DNA from: Cervus elaphus
Taxonomy: Eukaryota; Chordata; Mammalia; Artiodactyla; Cervidae
Assembly: GCF_910594005.1 (NCBI RefSeq)
Contig: NC_057845.1
Location: 3,968,001-4,032,000 of the forward strand
Length of the DNA stretch: 64,000 nucleotides
Reading direction: 5' to 3'
Positions 21,855 through 32,754 of this stretch are shown one piece after another (position 1 is the first letter of the stretch; each line of letters opens with the position of its first letter). A model generated the notes under the pieces. The model was not told the DNA's origin. It made no database searches and worked only from the letters and a program-made list of their open reading frames with translations. The translations under genes and the position numbers were made by a program.

Positions 21855-23422
21855 CTGCAATTGTGGAAAAAAGAAAATGGTTTCACATCTAGGTGCCAAG
21901 ATAGAATTGAGCACACCATGAAAAACAACCTTTTAAAGAGTATGCCATAGAAAATGGAGCATATGTCATTTTTGGTGAGAAAAAGATAAAGATGCGCTCT
22001 TCTCCATTTATATATGAGTTTTTAAAAAGTGAATATCTGAATGTCATCAGACTCTGAGTGCCAAATTCATTAAAATATTTAGAACCATCACAAAATTAGG
22101 ACAATTTCAAAGGATTAAATCAGTTAATAATCATCAAGTGCTTACAGCAGTGCCTGAGACACAGTTTCCTTCCTATGGAATATTAAATTCTTCCAAGGGA
22201 AGACTAGCAACTCCGCTGATTGTGAGCATCTCCTTTCCCTTTCCAGAATCTCTACATTTGCTCTTAATAAACACATGAAATGCCTACACTTAATAGTCCT
22301 TAAAACAAATCACTTAGTTTACTAGCTAGTTTCACTTTCCCCCATTATCTCACTCTTTTAAACCAGTCTACCTATCTTCTTTCTATGCTTTTTCATGTCA
22401 GCTTCCACCTTGCACCTCAGATGGTAAAGAGTCTGCCTGCGATGCAGGAGACCCGGGTTTGATCCCTGGGATGGGAAGATCCCCTGGAGGAGGGCATGGC
22501 AATCCACTTCAGTCTTCTTGCCTGGAGAATCCCCATGGACAGAGAAGCCTGGAGATGGACACAACTGAGCAACTAACACACACACATACACATACAAACA
22601 TACCCACCAGTGTTAAGTGTCTCTTGTGATTCTTGCAGCTGTGAGATTTTATGAACAAGCTGTCCAGCTACTGGTTTCTTCCTGCACAGTGTTCTCAGCT
22701 TCCCCATACTTCATATGTGCTGACAGCAGTGATTCCATGTCTCATACTTTTATGGAGACTTTGCCCCTAATCTTTCCCGACATTGGAGGAATCGGGACAG
22801 AAATTCTTATCTGGGTTTCTTTTGTTCTTCTGCGCACTTGTAAAAGCTCAAATTTGTCTTCTGAGTTAAAGCTTTGAGAGGCAGTTGTCTGAGAGGGCTA
22901 TGCATACATTGCTGTGTGTGGGTGGGGGATACCAGTCATCCCAAATGGACTCTGAACTACCCTCTCAACCTCTCCACTGAGATTGTATTTCAGACCAGGA
23001 TAATTTCTTTTCATTATTTTGCTGATTATAATTTCTACATTGCCAGCATTTCGTCACCTCTGGAATGTGTAGAATTCATAGGCAGGTTCTCCATGATTTA
23101 TTGTCTCTGTGCAGACTGATGTTTCACTTTAACTGCTAAAGTTATTTGGTGAGTGTTGATTACATGACATGGATTGTCTCAAAAGCACCAATTTTGTGAT
23201 GTTATGCTTGATTGTTTTACTAACAGTCTATTTAAGTACTTTAAAGAACAGAAGAGGCAAAGATTAACACAAAAGCTGCCTAAGAAGATTCAGTTCAATA
23301 TGTGGAGATTTCATTCACTTGCCAAGAAGAAAAAAAGACTATAAGATATACAGCCAACAAAGCCAAGTTTGAAATTAACAGACTCAACACACAATTTCTT
23401 ATTAGAACCAAATACTGCTTAC
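21855..23422 (-). other. Intron 10
   Basis: This 1568-bp intron contains one Bov-tA ending in a CA repeat (22412-22604). The segment 22605-23420 has two plus-strand open frames of about 80 codons without any protein resemblance and is unassigned. Confidence 0.9.
22412..22604 (+). mobile_element. Bov-tA SINE with CA tail
   Basis: Forward copy lacking a few core bases near its end. It is followed by a CA-rich microsatellite (22577-22604). Confidence 0.87.
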
Positions 23423-23560
23423 CTAAAGGAAGGTGGGATGTATTCTGGGGGCAGGACCGGTGGCAGTGGCTGGCCAGACATAGCTACATCAATGAGGTGC
23501 ATAGCCAGGATAAACTCTTCCGCTGTGAGCTTTCCGTCTTGATCAATGTCAGAAAGATTC
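23423..23560 (-). CDS. ITSN1: ITSN1 exon 10: EH2 EF-hand
   Basis: This 138-nt exon (phase 2 to 2) encodes residues 263-309. It completes Trp263, then gives the EF-hand loop [12 protein letters not shown] (Asp267-Glu278, a canonical calcium loop pattern), the helix [14 protein letters not shown] and the Pro-rich end [15 protein letters not shown]. Acceptor is TTGAATAG|GAATCT, donor is CCTTTAG|GTAAGC. It is identical to human ITSN1 as remembered. Confidence 0.97.
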
Positions 23561-23649
23561 CTATTCAACAGAAAGTTCACTGTAATCTAGTTTCATGAAA
23601 ATGCATGCTCGTTACTATTCACGAGTGATTTCAATGATCTGTTTTCTCA

Positions 23650-23795
23650 TTCTGACTCTGTACCAGTTGAGTCCCTCTGTACCTCCGTTTATAAAAATCG
23701 TACCGACTTCATACCACTGTTACAAAGACAAAATGAGACAACCCATCTAGCTGGGATGGTGTTCGGCATTCAACAGAGGCTAACTGTGATTATAA
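23650..23795 (+). mobile_element. MIR SINE
   Basis: Forward MIR: gagtccctctgtacctccg (core) followed by the diverged tail with gttcggcattcaacagaggc. Confidence 0.6.
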
Positions 23796-23881
23796 TTACA
23801 TGCTTCTCAGTCCTTGCACCCATTTAAAATATGTCATACTCACATTCCATGTGTGTTTAAACACCACACTCCACAGACTAT

Positions 23882-24065
23882 CAGGTCAGATACTAAATAT
23901 TTAAGTTTTGCAGACCACACAGCTGCTATCACACTGAATTCTGCTGCTCCAGCAGGAAACTGGCCACAGACAGTATACGAAGAAATGAATGGGCACAGAT
24001 GTCTTTACAACAAAGCTTCACCTACAAAATCAGCTGCAGACCAGATTTAGCTCACTGGACCAACC
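23882..24065 (+). mobile_element. Ancient MER-type element
   Basis: Matches the mammalian repeat with atactaaatatttaagttttgcagacc and, later, the gctgcagaccagatttagct end. The same family appears reversed at 27736-27950. The family name is not fixed. Confidence 0.55.
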
Positions 24066-25023
24066 CCTGATCTAGGACTCCAAGGGTGGATCTTCACGGC
24101 CTCCAACCAGAGGCAAGGTGTTTTCTGTTCCTTAACTTCACGATTTAACCACCACTGTTCTTTATAATCCTAATTAATTTAGGATTAGCTAATTAAACAG
24201 ACCTTCCCCAGCAAGTCTAAGAATGTGACTTTTGAAAAAAAACAACTGGACACCAAAAAGAGAATGCAAGACAACAAAGCAGCTGACTGAAATGTCGGCA
24301 GGTAAGACGCTACCCTGGGCAACTAACTGGGCTTTGCTGATGCCATAAATCAAGAAACCCCTCCAAGGTCTGAAATTTCCTCAGGTGGCATAAGCTCTTT
24401 TTTTTTTTTTTAAGGTACAATTTCTGTAATGTCCACTCCTTTTGTACAGTACGGTTCTGTGAGTTTTGACAAACACAATCAGTTGTATGGCTACTACAAT
24501 ATACAGAACAGTTTCATCACTGCCCAAATTCCCCTGTCTCTCTACAGTCACTCCTTCCTTGCCTCCAGACGCCAGTTAACACATTTCACTGTATGCTAGT
24601 GTCATGAAAACAACCAGCCTCCATAACTGTGAGGTCTTCAGCTTTTATTCCAGAGGGTCCTAGGATACCGGTACACATCCAGACTTCAAGAGGTCTTGAT
24701 GTGTCACAGAGATAAGGTGTTTGCTAACTGGTCTATTATTACTCTCATGCAAAAGGTAGGCTCTTTAATACAAAATAGAAAGGGACAGGCTGGGCTTGAC
24801 CTAGAGCTTGACCACTTATGAAACAACCAAATCAACATGCCTGCAGCAAAATCAGGAACCTAGCAGGTAAGCAGTGCAGACCAGGTTTATCTTCCCAGAA
24901 GAATCAATGAATAATGCATAACTGAGAGAGAAACACTCCTGAAGAAACCATTCTAGGTAATATTTAAGTGTAAAGAATCCTACAGGATTTAGGCAATGCT
25001 CATCAATAGCTGCTAAAAATCAT

Positions 25024-25150
25024 TACAGAGAACCCCCTGGTGGTTCAGTGGATAGGACTCTGCTTTTCCATTGCAGGGGGTACAAGTTTGATCCCTGGTT
25101 GGAGAACCAAGCTCTTGTAAGCCATGAGGTGCAGCTGAAAAAAAAAAATT
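25024..25150 (+). mobile_element. CHR-type tRNA SINE
   Basis: Forward copy (cccctggtggttcagtggat, agtttgatccctggttggag) with a 10-bp A tail. Confidence 0.82.
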
Positions 25151-25283
25151 AATTACAAAATAGACAGAGAGACATTTGTGTACCTCCTGATAAAAGTACT
25201 TAGTATCATCTCTGATGCACTTTGCAAAAAAAACCACAAAAATCAAATTTTAATCTGACAAGTGGTTCTCCTCAGATCCGAAT

Positions 25284-25480
25284 CAGTGGTTCTCAAACAC
25301 TGATTGATTTGGTACTGCAAAGAACATCTGTCAGTGTCTGGAGACACTTCTGATTGTCACATGTGGGGGGTGGGGAATCGTACTACTGGAGTTGGCAGAG
25401 GTCAGAGACACTACTTAACCAGCAAAGAGTTATCATGCCAAAACTGTCACCAGCACTGAGGTGGAAAAACTCTACCTTAG
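25284..25480 (+). mobile_element. hAT-Charlie-type MER fragment
   Basis: Begins cagtggttctcaaac, a typical terminal motif of these DNA transposons, and continues gtctggagacacttctgatt and agcaaagagttatcatgcc. Exact subfamily not assigned. Confidence 0.6.
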
Positions 25481-26253
25481 ATCTAATTCCCAATCTACAG
25501 GAAATATAAGAATGAATTAGCACCACAAGGGTGCAATCAGCTAAAGGTGGGCTGCAAGAAAGCATAGGACAAATGATCTGGGTGTTTTTTGGTGAGGGTG
25601 GGTAAGGGAAAGGGGAGAATAAGACCAGGGGAAATTTATAGGTTAAAGGAGACTTAAAAGGTGTATCAACCATCTGTTACAAAATATAGATTTATTTTAG
25701 TCCTGATTTGAACAAATCAGCTATAAAAAATTATGAGACAATCTAAGGAATTTAAACACCATCTGATTAACTTAATGATAAGAATTCCTATTAACAGTTT
25801 TAAGTGGACTTTTAGTATTATGGTCATGTAGAAAAAAATTCCTATGTCTTTTGAAGATACAGGCTGAAATATTTGCAGATGGAAATGACATAATGACTGA
25901 GATTTGACTTAAAATAATTGAAAGGAGGAGGGGAGAAGCAGGACTAGCCACGAGGGGACATTTATTTAGGCTGTGGTATGAGTTCTTGAGAATTCATTAT
26001 ATTAATCTCTCTGCTTCTGTATTTTTAAAACTCAAAAGGGGGAAAGTAAAAGGGACAACTTTAAATCATTTTAACTACTGAATCACTGTGAGTTAAAACT
26101 CACTGAAAAATTAAGCATACTCCCCCTTATAAAAAAATTAAGCATATATCCCCCTTATAAATAACGGTGTCAATCTAAAGACTCATGAGGCCCTATCTAT
26201 TTAAGAAATAAAATTTCCACTTTATATAAACCAAGGAACTTTTCATTTCTTAC

Positions 26254-26317
26254 CATATTGAAGCCAGCTGAGCCTGTGGTAAACTTGATTGCATAAGAAT
26301 AGTTCTTGCTTGGGGAC
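26254..26317 (-). CDS. ITSN1: ITSN1 exon 9: EH2 middle, NPF-pocket Trp
   Basis: This 64-nt exon encodes residues 242-263 (GPQARTILMQSS..., ending SIW). Acceptor is CATTTAG|GTCCCC, donor is ATATG|GTAAGA. It starts with the last two bases of a Gly codon and ends with the first two bases of the Trp263 codon. Length, phases and split residues are the same as exon 4 in EH1. Confidence 0.97.
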
Positions 26318-26479
26318 CTAAATGAAAGCCAGGGAAAAAAAATAAAGATGAATCAGCAAATCTTCACTGTCTAGGAAGATCAGTGTTCTGCACACAGGTA
26401 CTATGCAATCTCATGCAATCACAGTGCTTTAAACAATATTTGCTATTACCCAATGGGCTTTTCAATAAGGAAATTAAGT

Positions 26480-26560
26480 CCCAGTGAAAAAGGGAAAAAA
26501 CACAGAGCACAGCACCTGGCACACAGCCAATAAATTTTTGTTAAATAGATGTTTAATGAG
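26480..26560 (+). mobile_element. MIR/L2-type tail
   Basis: A short end: cagcacctggcacacagcca followed by ataaatttttgttaaat. Confidence 0.45.
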
Positions 26561-27226
26561 GGATGAGTATGTAAAAAATTAGAGTTTCAATATTTAACCT
26601 GCCCTTTGGTCCAGGTGATCATCTCTATTTGTATCAGGTTTTTATTCACAAAGCTGAAATGTGTCCTCTCTAAATGCAATATCATCTGCCACCCCCTGCC
26701 ACCTCCATCATGATGACTATCAAATTTAGACAAGATTCAGAGAATCTCAGAAGAGGAAGGGACCTTGGAGAAAACTCTTCTACCCATTTCATTATACAGA
26801 CTTAAAAAAAAAATTGCTCATGGTTGCATAAATGGCCAATATCACAGCCATTTCCTAGGTTTGTGATAAAGAAGAATTTCTGGAATTTCAACTTTCCTCT
26901 CAAAATTAGCTCTCATTTCTTAAAATACTTGTATATATATCTTCATTTCTGGCATGAAACTAGCTTTAGATACCAGGAAGGCTACAACAGAAGATTTTGA
27001 ATGTTTAAATAAACTAGTGTTAAGAAGAGAGAGACAAATGTCTCATGTCCTTCACTGATGTCCAAGGGGTGGGCCAAGGATGACAGGTAATAGATCAAGG
27101 AATGCAAAGTGGTAGCAATTATGCTGGGAAGATTACCATGTATAATATTTTGCTTGGTCTTTGGTATACTGGAATGAGGAAAGTTCACCGACCATTTTAT
27201 TTAGTCTATAACACCGTATTTAGAGG

Positions 27227-27427
27227 GCTCCCCTGGTGGCTGAAACGGTACTGGCAATGCAGGAGACTGGGTTCGATTCCTGAGTCAGGAAGATCCCCTA
27301 GAGAAGGGAATGGCTGCCCACTCCAGTATTCTTGCTTGCAGAATTCCATGGACAGAGGAGCCTGGCAGGCTACAGTCCATGGGGTTGCAAAGAGTCAGAC
27401 ATGACTAAGCAACTAACTCTTTCTTTC
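27227..27427 (+). mobile_element. Bov-tA SINE
   Basis: Forward near full-length copy from ctcccctggtggctgaaacg to catgactaagcaactaactc. Confidence 0.9.
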
Positions 27428-27584
27428 ACTGCATTTAGAATACTGGCAATATTAAAGTATAATCAGTAAAAGTTTAGTGAAAGGTTTCATTTATACTTGT
27501 AACAACATTGTGCCCACTACAGAACTATATAAAAGAAAGTTCATATTTCATTTACTTTATAAAAAATGCAACAATAAATTTAAA

Positions 27585-27735
27585 AAACTAGCCCTGGACC
27601 TGGATATCAGGAGATATGGATTCTACTCTTGACTCTTCCACTCTCTAATGACATGTGACATTAACAAAATCACTTTCCCTCTCTAAAAGGAAGTTCTTTC
27701 GTCTCTGAAATGAGGGAAATGATCTAGAACAGGGA
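27585..27735 (+). mobile_element. MIR SINE
   Basis: Forward MIR: ttctactcttgactcttcca, then the core acatgtgacattaacaaaat and tctctgaaatgagggaaatg. Confidence 0.65.
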
Positions 27736-27950
27736 TTGGCAAACCACAGTCCATAAGCATTCTCCAGTCCTCCAGCTGTTTTTGTAAATAAAGTTTCACT
27801 GAAACATAGCCATGCCCATTCATTTAAACATATTATGGCTGCTTTCATACTGCGATGTCAAAGCTGAATAGTTACAACAGTGTATAACTGCAAGCCTAAA
27901 ATATTTAGTATTTTGCTTTTTACAGAAAAAGTCTGTGGATCCCTATTTTC
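27736..27950 (-). mobile_element. Ancient MER-type element
   Basis: Reverse member of the family at 23882-24065: tttttgtaaataaagtttca, ggctgctttcatactgcga, gcctaaaatatttagtattt and tttttacagaaaaagtctgt. Confidence 0.65.
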
Positions 27951-28359
27951 TTTTGCAATTCTAATATGGGACTCTGTTAAGTCTTAAGGACAGGTTAAGA
28001 AACATTAAACTAGATCAGCAACAGTGAAGACAGTATCTTAGCATAACAGAGCAACCTCTTGTGGAAGCTTATATTCATGAAAAGAGTACTGGCTTATAAG
28101 AAAATATTAAGGATATAAACAAAATCTCAAGTTCATAAAGCCTACAGTGGGTATCCATGATTGGGCAGGGAAGCAGGAATGTAAAGGACAAGATGAATGA
28201 ATGAAGTCAAAGGTTTAGTTCAAATGATGACTAAGACTTTTTAGCTTCTGAGATTAGCATATGAATAACCAAATAACACAGTCACTGTTTCAGAACGCAA
28301 TGAGATAATAAAATACCTCTTTGAGAAAAGGACTAGCAAGAATAGCAGTTCCAGAATTC

Positions 28360-28571
28360 TGTGTGTGTGTTAGTCACTCAGTCGTGTCCAACTCTATGCA
28401 AACCCATGGACTGTAGCCCACCAGGCTTCTCTGTTCATGGGACTCTCCAGGCAAGAAAACTGGAGTGGATTGCCATGCCCTCCTCCAGGGGATCTTCCCA
28501 ACCCAGGGATCAAACTCAGGTCTCCTGCATTGCAGGCAGACTCTTTAACATCTGAACCACAAGGGAAGCCT
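28360..28571 (-). mobile_element. Bov-tA SINE
   Basis: Reverse full copy (tagtcactcagtcgtgtcca ... gaaccacaagggaagcc), preceded by a short TG repeat. The word agaattct occurs on both sides (28353-28360 and about 28572-28579), a possible target duplication. Confidence 0.9.
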
Positions 28572-28724
28572 AGAATTCTAGAGCTACTTATATCACTTTG
28601 ATTAAAGAACTCTTTGTTTTTTATAGGAGTGTCTCTTCTAAGAACATGCAATAGTATATACATCAAGTTGGGAAGGAACAGGGGGATACCCACCTAAGGA
28701 GGTATATCAGGTAAATCAACTCAG

Positions 28725-28860
28725 GGAATCATCACTGACTCAATGGACATGAGTTTGAGTAAGCTCCAGGAGTTGGTGATGGACAGGGAAGCCTGGCGTG
28801 CCGTAGTCCATGGGGTCACAAAGAGCTGGACACGACTGAGCGACTGAACTGAACTGAATC
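28725..28860 (+). mobile_element. BovB 3' end fragment
   Basis: Forward: aatcatcactgactcaatgg to the canonical tail gcgactgaactgaactgaat. Confidence 0.87.
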
Positions 28861-29217
28861 AGTGGGGTGAACTGTGCTACTGCTAAATATTTCTCTTGTG
28901 CCTCTTTCCATTCTGAGAACTCTTTGCAACTTCCTTGATGTTCTTCTTACTCTTACTCAGTTCTTAAGCTGAACTGAGTAACTGCTTTGGGGGGGTGATG
29001 TTATCATGACAATAATCCTTGTACGTCATCCATCTCAACAAACCTGCTCTGCTTCCATGCACAGTCTTATTTGGCTTAAAACACACTCTACATTTGACTC
29101 CTCACAAAGGGAAAACAAACTACATTTCTTTGATTATTGCTATTTAAAATTTTACTGTAACAAGTTATTTTTCATGACTATACAAAGATCTGGTTTGAAA
29201 ATGAAATTCCCTTATGG

Positions 29218-29313
29218 CTGATTCATATCAATGTATGACAAAACCCACTGAAATGTTGTGAAGTAATTAGCCTCCAACTAATAAAAAAAAAATAAATAAA
29301 TAAATAAATAAAA
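29218..29313 (+). mobile_element. L1 3' tail with (AAAT)n
   Basis: Forward ruminant L1 end (agtaattagcctccaactaa) followed by an (AAAT)n microsatellite at 29287-29312. Confidence 0.75.
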
Positions 29314-29361
29314 GAAAATGAAATTCCCACCTCAAATGCTTTCCAGGACAAAATAAGAATA

Positions 29362-29430
29362 GGTAGTCCCTGGGGTTATAAAGAGCTGAGCACAACTGAG
29401 CAATTAACGCTTTTGGTTTTTCACTTTCAC
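29362..29430 (+). mobile_element. Bov-tA 3' fragment
   Basis: Only the last part remains: tagtccctggggttataaag to gagcaattaacgc. Confidence 0.65.
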
Positions 29431-30284
29431 ACGGATAAACAGGAGCAAAAATCTGCTCACCCAGTATATTTCAATTGTACTTTCTGTCTCAGATATTAAA
29501 AATTCTAAATACTGAAGTGCCTCTGTCATACACCTTTTACCTGATACGATACTTCCATCACAAAATACACATCCTACCAAGCAGAGAGAATCTGGGCGTC
29601 AATGTTGCATCTGAATACTATTTTAACTAACTCCCAGGAAACACCAACAATGCTGTGAAGAAATGTTTTCAGATTCACAGACTACGCAGGTCTGGGTCTG
29701 TATGACACACTGTGGTAAAATCTGGTTAAACAGTACCTAAAATGATACCACTGAATATTGGGCGCTGAAGAAATATGAAAATCCATACCATGAGAGCTGC
29801 TCTTGTAGCAGAGTGAGCGAGGCAGACAGAGACTTTGTGTGTATTTATAATTCGCTGTTTCAGGTACAAATATACGCTTATTTGAAATGACCACTGAGAT
29901 TTTTTCACTGGGACAGGGTTCATGATTAGACCAGAATTCTTCAAGGACTCACCCAATCCTGACATTTTTTAAACAAGAATGAATTCTTCTTTTGGAAGTA
30001 AAAATTGAATTTTAAGTAATAGCAAAAAAAAAGTTAAAATAAGAAACTTAAAATGTCTTGATTGTAAATACGAGTGTTTCTCCACCCCAGAAAAATGAAC
30101 CCATATTCCCCTTCTTTCATATTTGTTAAAGAGCAGTTACATTTTTCCCCCTTTTATATTTAATGTTTGTATTGGAGGTCTCTATTTTCCTTTATTAAAA
30201 TTATGCATTTCTTTATAACTCTCTAATCAGCTTTATGTGTTTAACCCCTTATTATTGTCACCCTGCTTATCTAACTTATATGCA

Positions 30285-31258
30285 GAGTACATCATGCAAA
30301 ATGCTAGGATAGATGAAGCACAAGCTGGAATTAAGATTGTGGGGAGAACTATCAATAACCTCAGATATGCAGATGACTGTTCATGGGGTTCTCAAGGCAA
30401 GAATACATTATGAGAAACGCTGGGCTGGAGGAAGCACAAGCTGAAATCAAGATTGCCAGGAGAAATATTAATAACCTCAGATATGCAGATGACACCACCA
30501 TTATGGCAGAAAGCGAAGAGGAACTAAAGAGCCTCTTGATGAAAGTGAAAGAGGAGAGTAAAAAAGTTGGCTTAAGGTTCAACATTCAGAAAACTAAGAT
30601 CATGGCATCTGGTCCCATCACTTCATGGCAAATAGAAGGGGAAACAGTGGAAATAGTGGCAGACTTTATTTTTTGAGGCTCCAAAATCACTACAGGTAGT
30701 GACTGCAGCCATGAAATTAAAAGACACTCCTTGGAAGGAAAGTTATGACCAACCTAGACAGCATATTAAAAAGCAGAGACATTACTTTGTCAATAAAGGT
30801 CCAGCTAGTCAAGGTTATGGTTTTTCCAATTGTCATGTACGGATGTGAGAGTTGGACTATAGAGAAAGCTGAGTACCAAAGAATTGATGCTTTTAAACTG
30901 TGGTGTTGGAGAAGACTCCTGAGAGTTCCTTGGACTGCAAGGAGATCCAACCAGTCCATCCTAAAGGAAATCAGTCCTGGGTGTTCACTGGAAAGACTGA
31001 TGCTGAAGCTGAAACTGCAATACTTTGGCCACCTGATGTGAAGAGCTGACTCATTGGAAAAGACCCTGATGCTGGGAAAGATGAAGGCAGGAGGAGAAGG
31101 GGACGACAGAGGATGAGACGGTTGGATGGCATCACCGACTCCATGGACATGAGTTTGGATAAACTCTGGGAGTTGGTGATGGACAGGGAGGCCTGGCATG
31201 CTGCACTCCATGGGGTCACAAAGAGTCAGACACGACTGAGCGACTGAACTAACTGACT
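30285..31258 (+). mobile_element. BovB LINE with reverse-transcriptase YADD remnant
   Basis: Forward BovB with part of the reverse transcriptase, including the catalytic motif YADD (30482-30493) in LRYADDTTIMAESEEE, and on to the tail actgagcgactgaactaactg. The first 90 bp (30289-30376) repeat 30406-30493, so the region around YADD is present twice. A stop at about 30675 (FIF, stop) and a missing segment break the frame, so it is inactive. Confidence 0.88.
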
Positions 31259-32030
31259 GATGCAGACGACACCACCCTTAGGACAGAAAGTGAAGAGGAA
31301 CTAAAGAGTCTCTTGATGAAGGTCAAAGAGGAGAGTGAAAAAGCTGGCTTAAAACTCAACACTGAAAAAACTAAGATCATAGCATCTGGTCCCATCACTT
31401 CAAGGCAAATAGGTGAGGAAACAATGGCTACAGTGACAGATTTTATTTTCTTGGGTTCCAAAATCACTGTGGACAGTAACTGCAGTCATGAAATCAAAAG
31501 ACACTTGCACCTTGGAAGAAAAACTATGACAAACTTAGACTGTGTATTAAAAAGCAAAGACATCACTTTGTCGACAAAGGTCCATATAGTCCAAGCTGTG
31601 GTTTCTCTAGTACTCATGTGTAGATGTGAGAGTTGGATCATGAAGAAGGCTGAGTGCCGAAGAATTGATGCTTTCAAATTGTGGTGCTGGAGAAGACTCT
31701 TGAGAGTCCACTGGACAGAAAGGAGATAAAACCAGACAATTCTACAAGAAACCAACTCTGAATATTCACTGGAAGGAGTGATGCTGAAGCTGAAGCTCCA
31801 ATACTTTGGCCACCTGATGCAAAGAGCCGACTCACTGGAAAAGACCCTGATGCTGGGAAAGATTGTGGGCAGAAGAAGGGGACGACAGAGGATGAGATGG
31901 TTGGATGGCATCACCGACTCATGAAGATTAGTCTGAGCAGACTCCATGAGATAGTAAAGGACAGGGAAGCCTGGAGTGCTGCAGTCCATGGGGTCACAAA
32001 GAGCTGGACATGACTGAGTGACTAAACAAC
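31259..32030 (+). mobile_element. Second BovB LINE, head-to-tail
   Basis: Forward BovB beginning at the ADD of the YADD motif (gcagacgacaccacccttag) immediately after the tail of the previous copy, and ending actgagtgactaaacaacaa. The reverse-transcriptase frame is open 31313-31729 and then stops (TAA for an Arg/Ser codon). Confidence 0.87.
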
Positions 32031-32109
32031 AACAACCACCCCTTATTAGAAAAATTTCTGGATAACATCATAAAATCCTTTGAGTCTTTCTGATGTAGAC
32101 AACAGAATC

Positions 32110-32250
32110 TTTTTTTAAATTCACAGAGACCATGTAACTTAACTCTTACCTTTTATACATGAAGAAATAAGATCCAAGTAGGTAAATTGACCTCCAGCTG
32201 GTAAGTGGCAAGGCCAGGTTCTAAACTCCCCAGTCATTCCCCTTTCACCC
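32110..32250 (-). mobile_element. MIR SINE
   Basis: Reverse MIR: ccttttatacatgaagaaat, aggtaaattgacctccagct, ggtaagtggcaaggccaggt. Confidence 0.65.
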
Positions 32251-32653
32251 TGCCCCTGCAGTCATTGCTGATTCTTTGAGCAGACAGTTTCAAGTTGACC
32301 TACGAAGCTGGACTTCAGAAGGTGAGCCAGGTTTTGTTTATAGCAGTGTTCCTTCACTACTGCTTTGATTTGCACACTAGTGGCATTTGGGGTGCTGGGG
32401 GATCCTTGGTCTAGGTTCTGTTTACCAAGAAGCAAAAGCCTGAGGCAGTGGAGAATGAAGTAATTATGGACTTATCAGTTGATGAGAACTTATCAATCAG
32501 TCGATGAGATAAAAGGAACAATGAAAACACTGTTTAGAAAGAAATACAGGTAAATAAAGCAAAGTCTGGAAAATCTTTGGCCCAATATCTAGAAACAATT
32601 TACATTTAGAACGGAGACCATATTTCACTAAATTAATTCTTATGTGTAAATAC

Positions 32654-32754
32654 CTGTCAGGTGTCCACTCATGGTTTTGTCGTGACTATTGAAGAGCTGT
32701 CTATATTTCAGCCTGGATGACTGAGGAACAGCCCACTCAGCTGCAGGAGGGACG
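32654..32754 (-). CDS. ITSN1: ITSN1 exon 8: start of EH2
   Basis: This 101-nt exon (phase 2 to 1) encodes residues 208-242: VPPAAEWAVP, then the first EH2 helix SRLKYRQLFNSHDKTMSGHL. Acceptor is CCCACAG|CGTCCC. The donor CTGACAG|GTATTT has weak positions after GTAT. Ala212 replaces the remembered human Val. It ends with one base of a Gly codon, exactly as exon 3 does in EH1. Confidence 0.96.

Larger units (their letters stand above)
23561..26253 (-). other. Intron 9
   Basis: This 2693-bp intron contains a MIR, two DNA-transposon-type MER fragments and a CHR SINE. Stretches 24070-25020 and 25490-26250 are unassigned. Confidence 0.9.
26318..32653 (-). other. Intron 8
   Basis: This 6336-bp intron contains two Bov-tA, MIRs, an hAT-like MER element, a short BovB end and two head-to-tail BovB copies (30285-32030). 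Stretches 26560-27220, 27960-28350 and 29440-30280 are unassigned. Confidence 0.9.
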
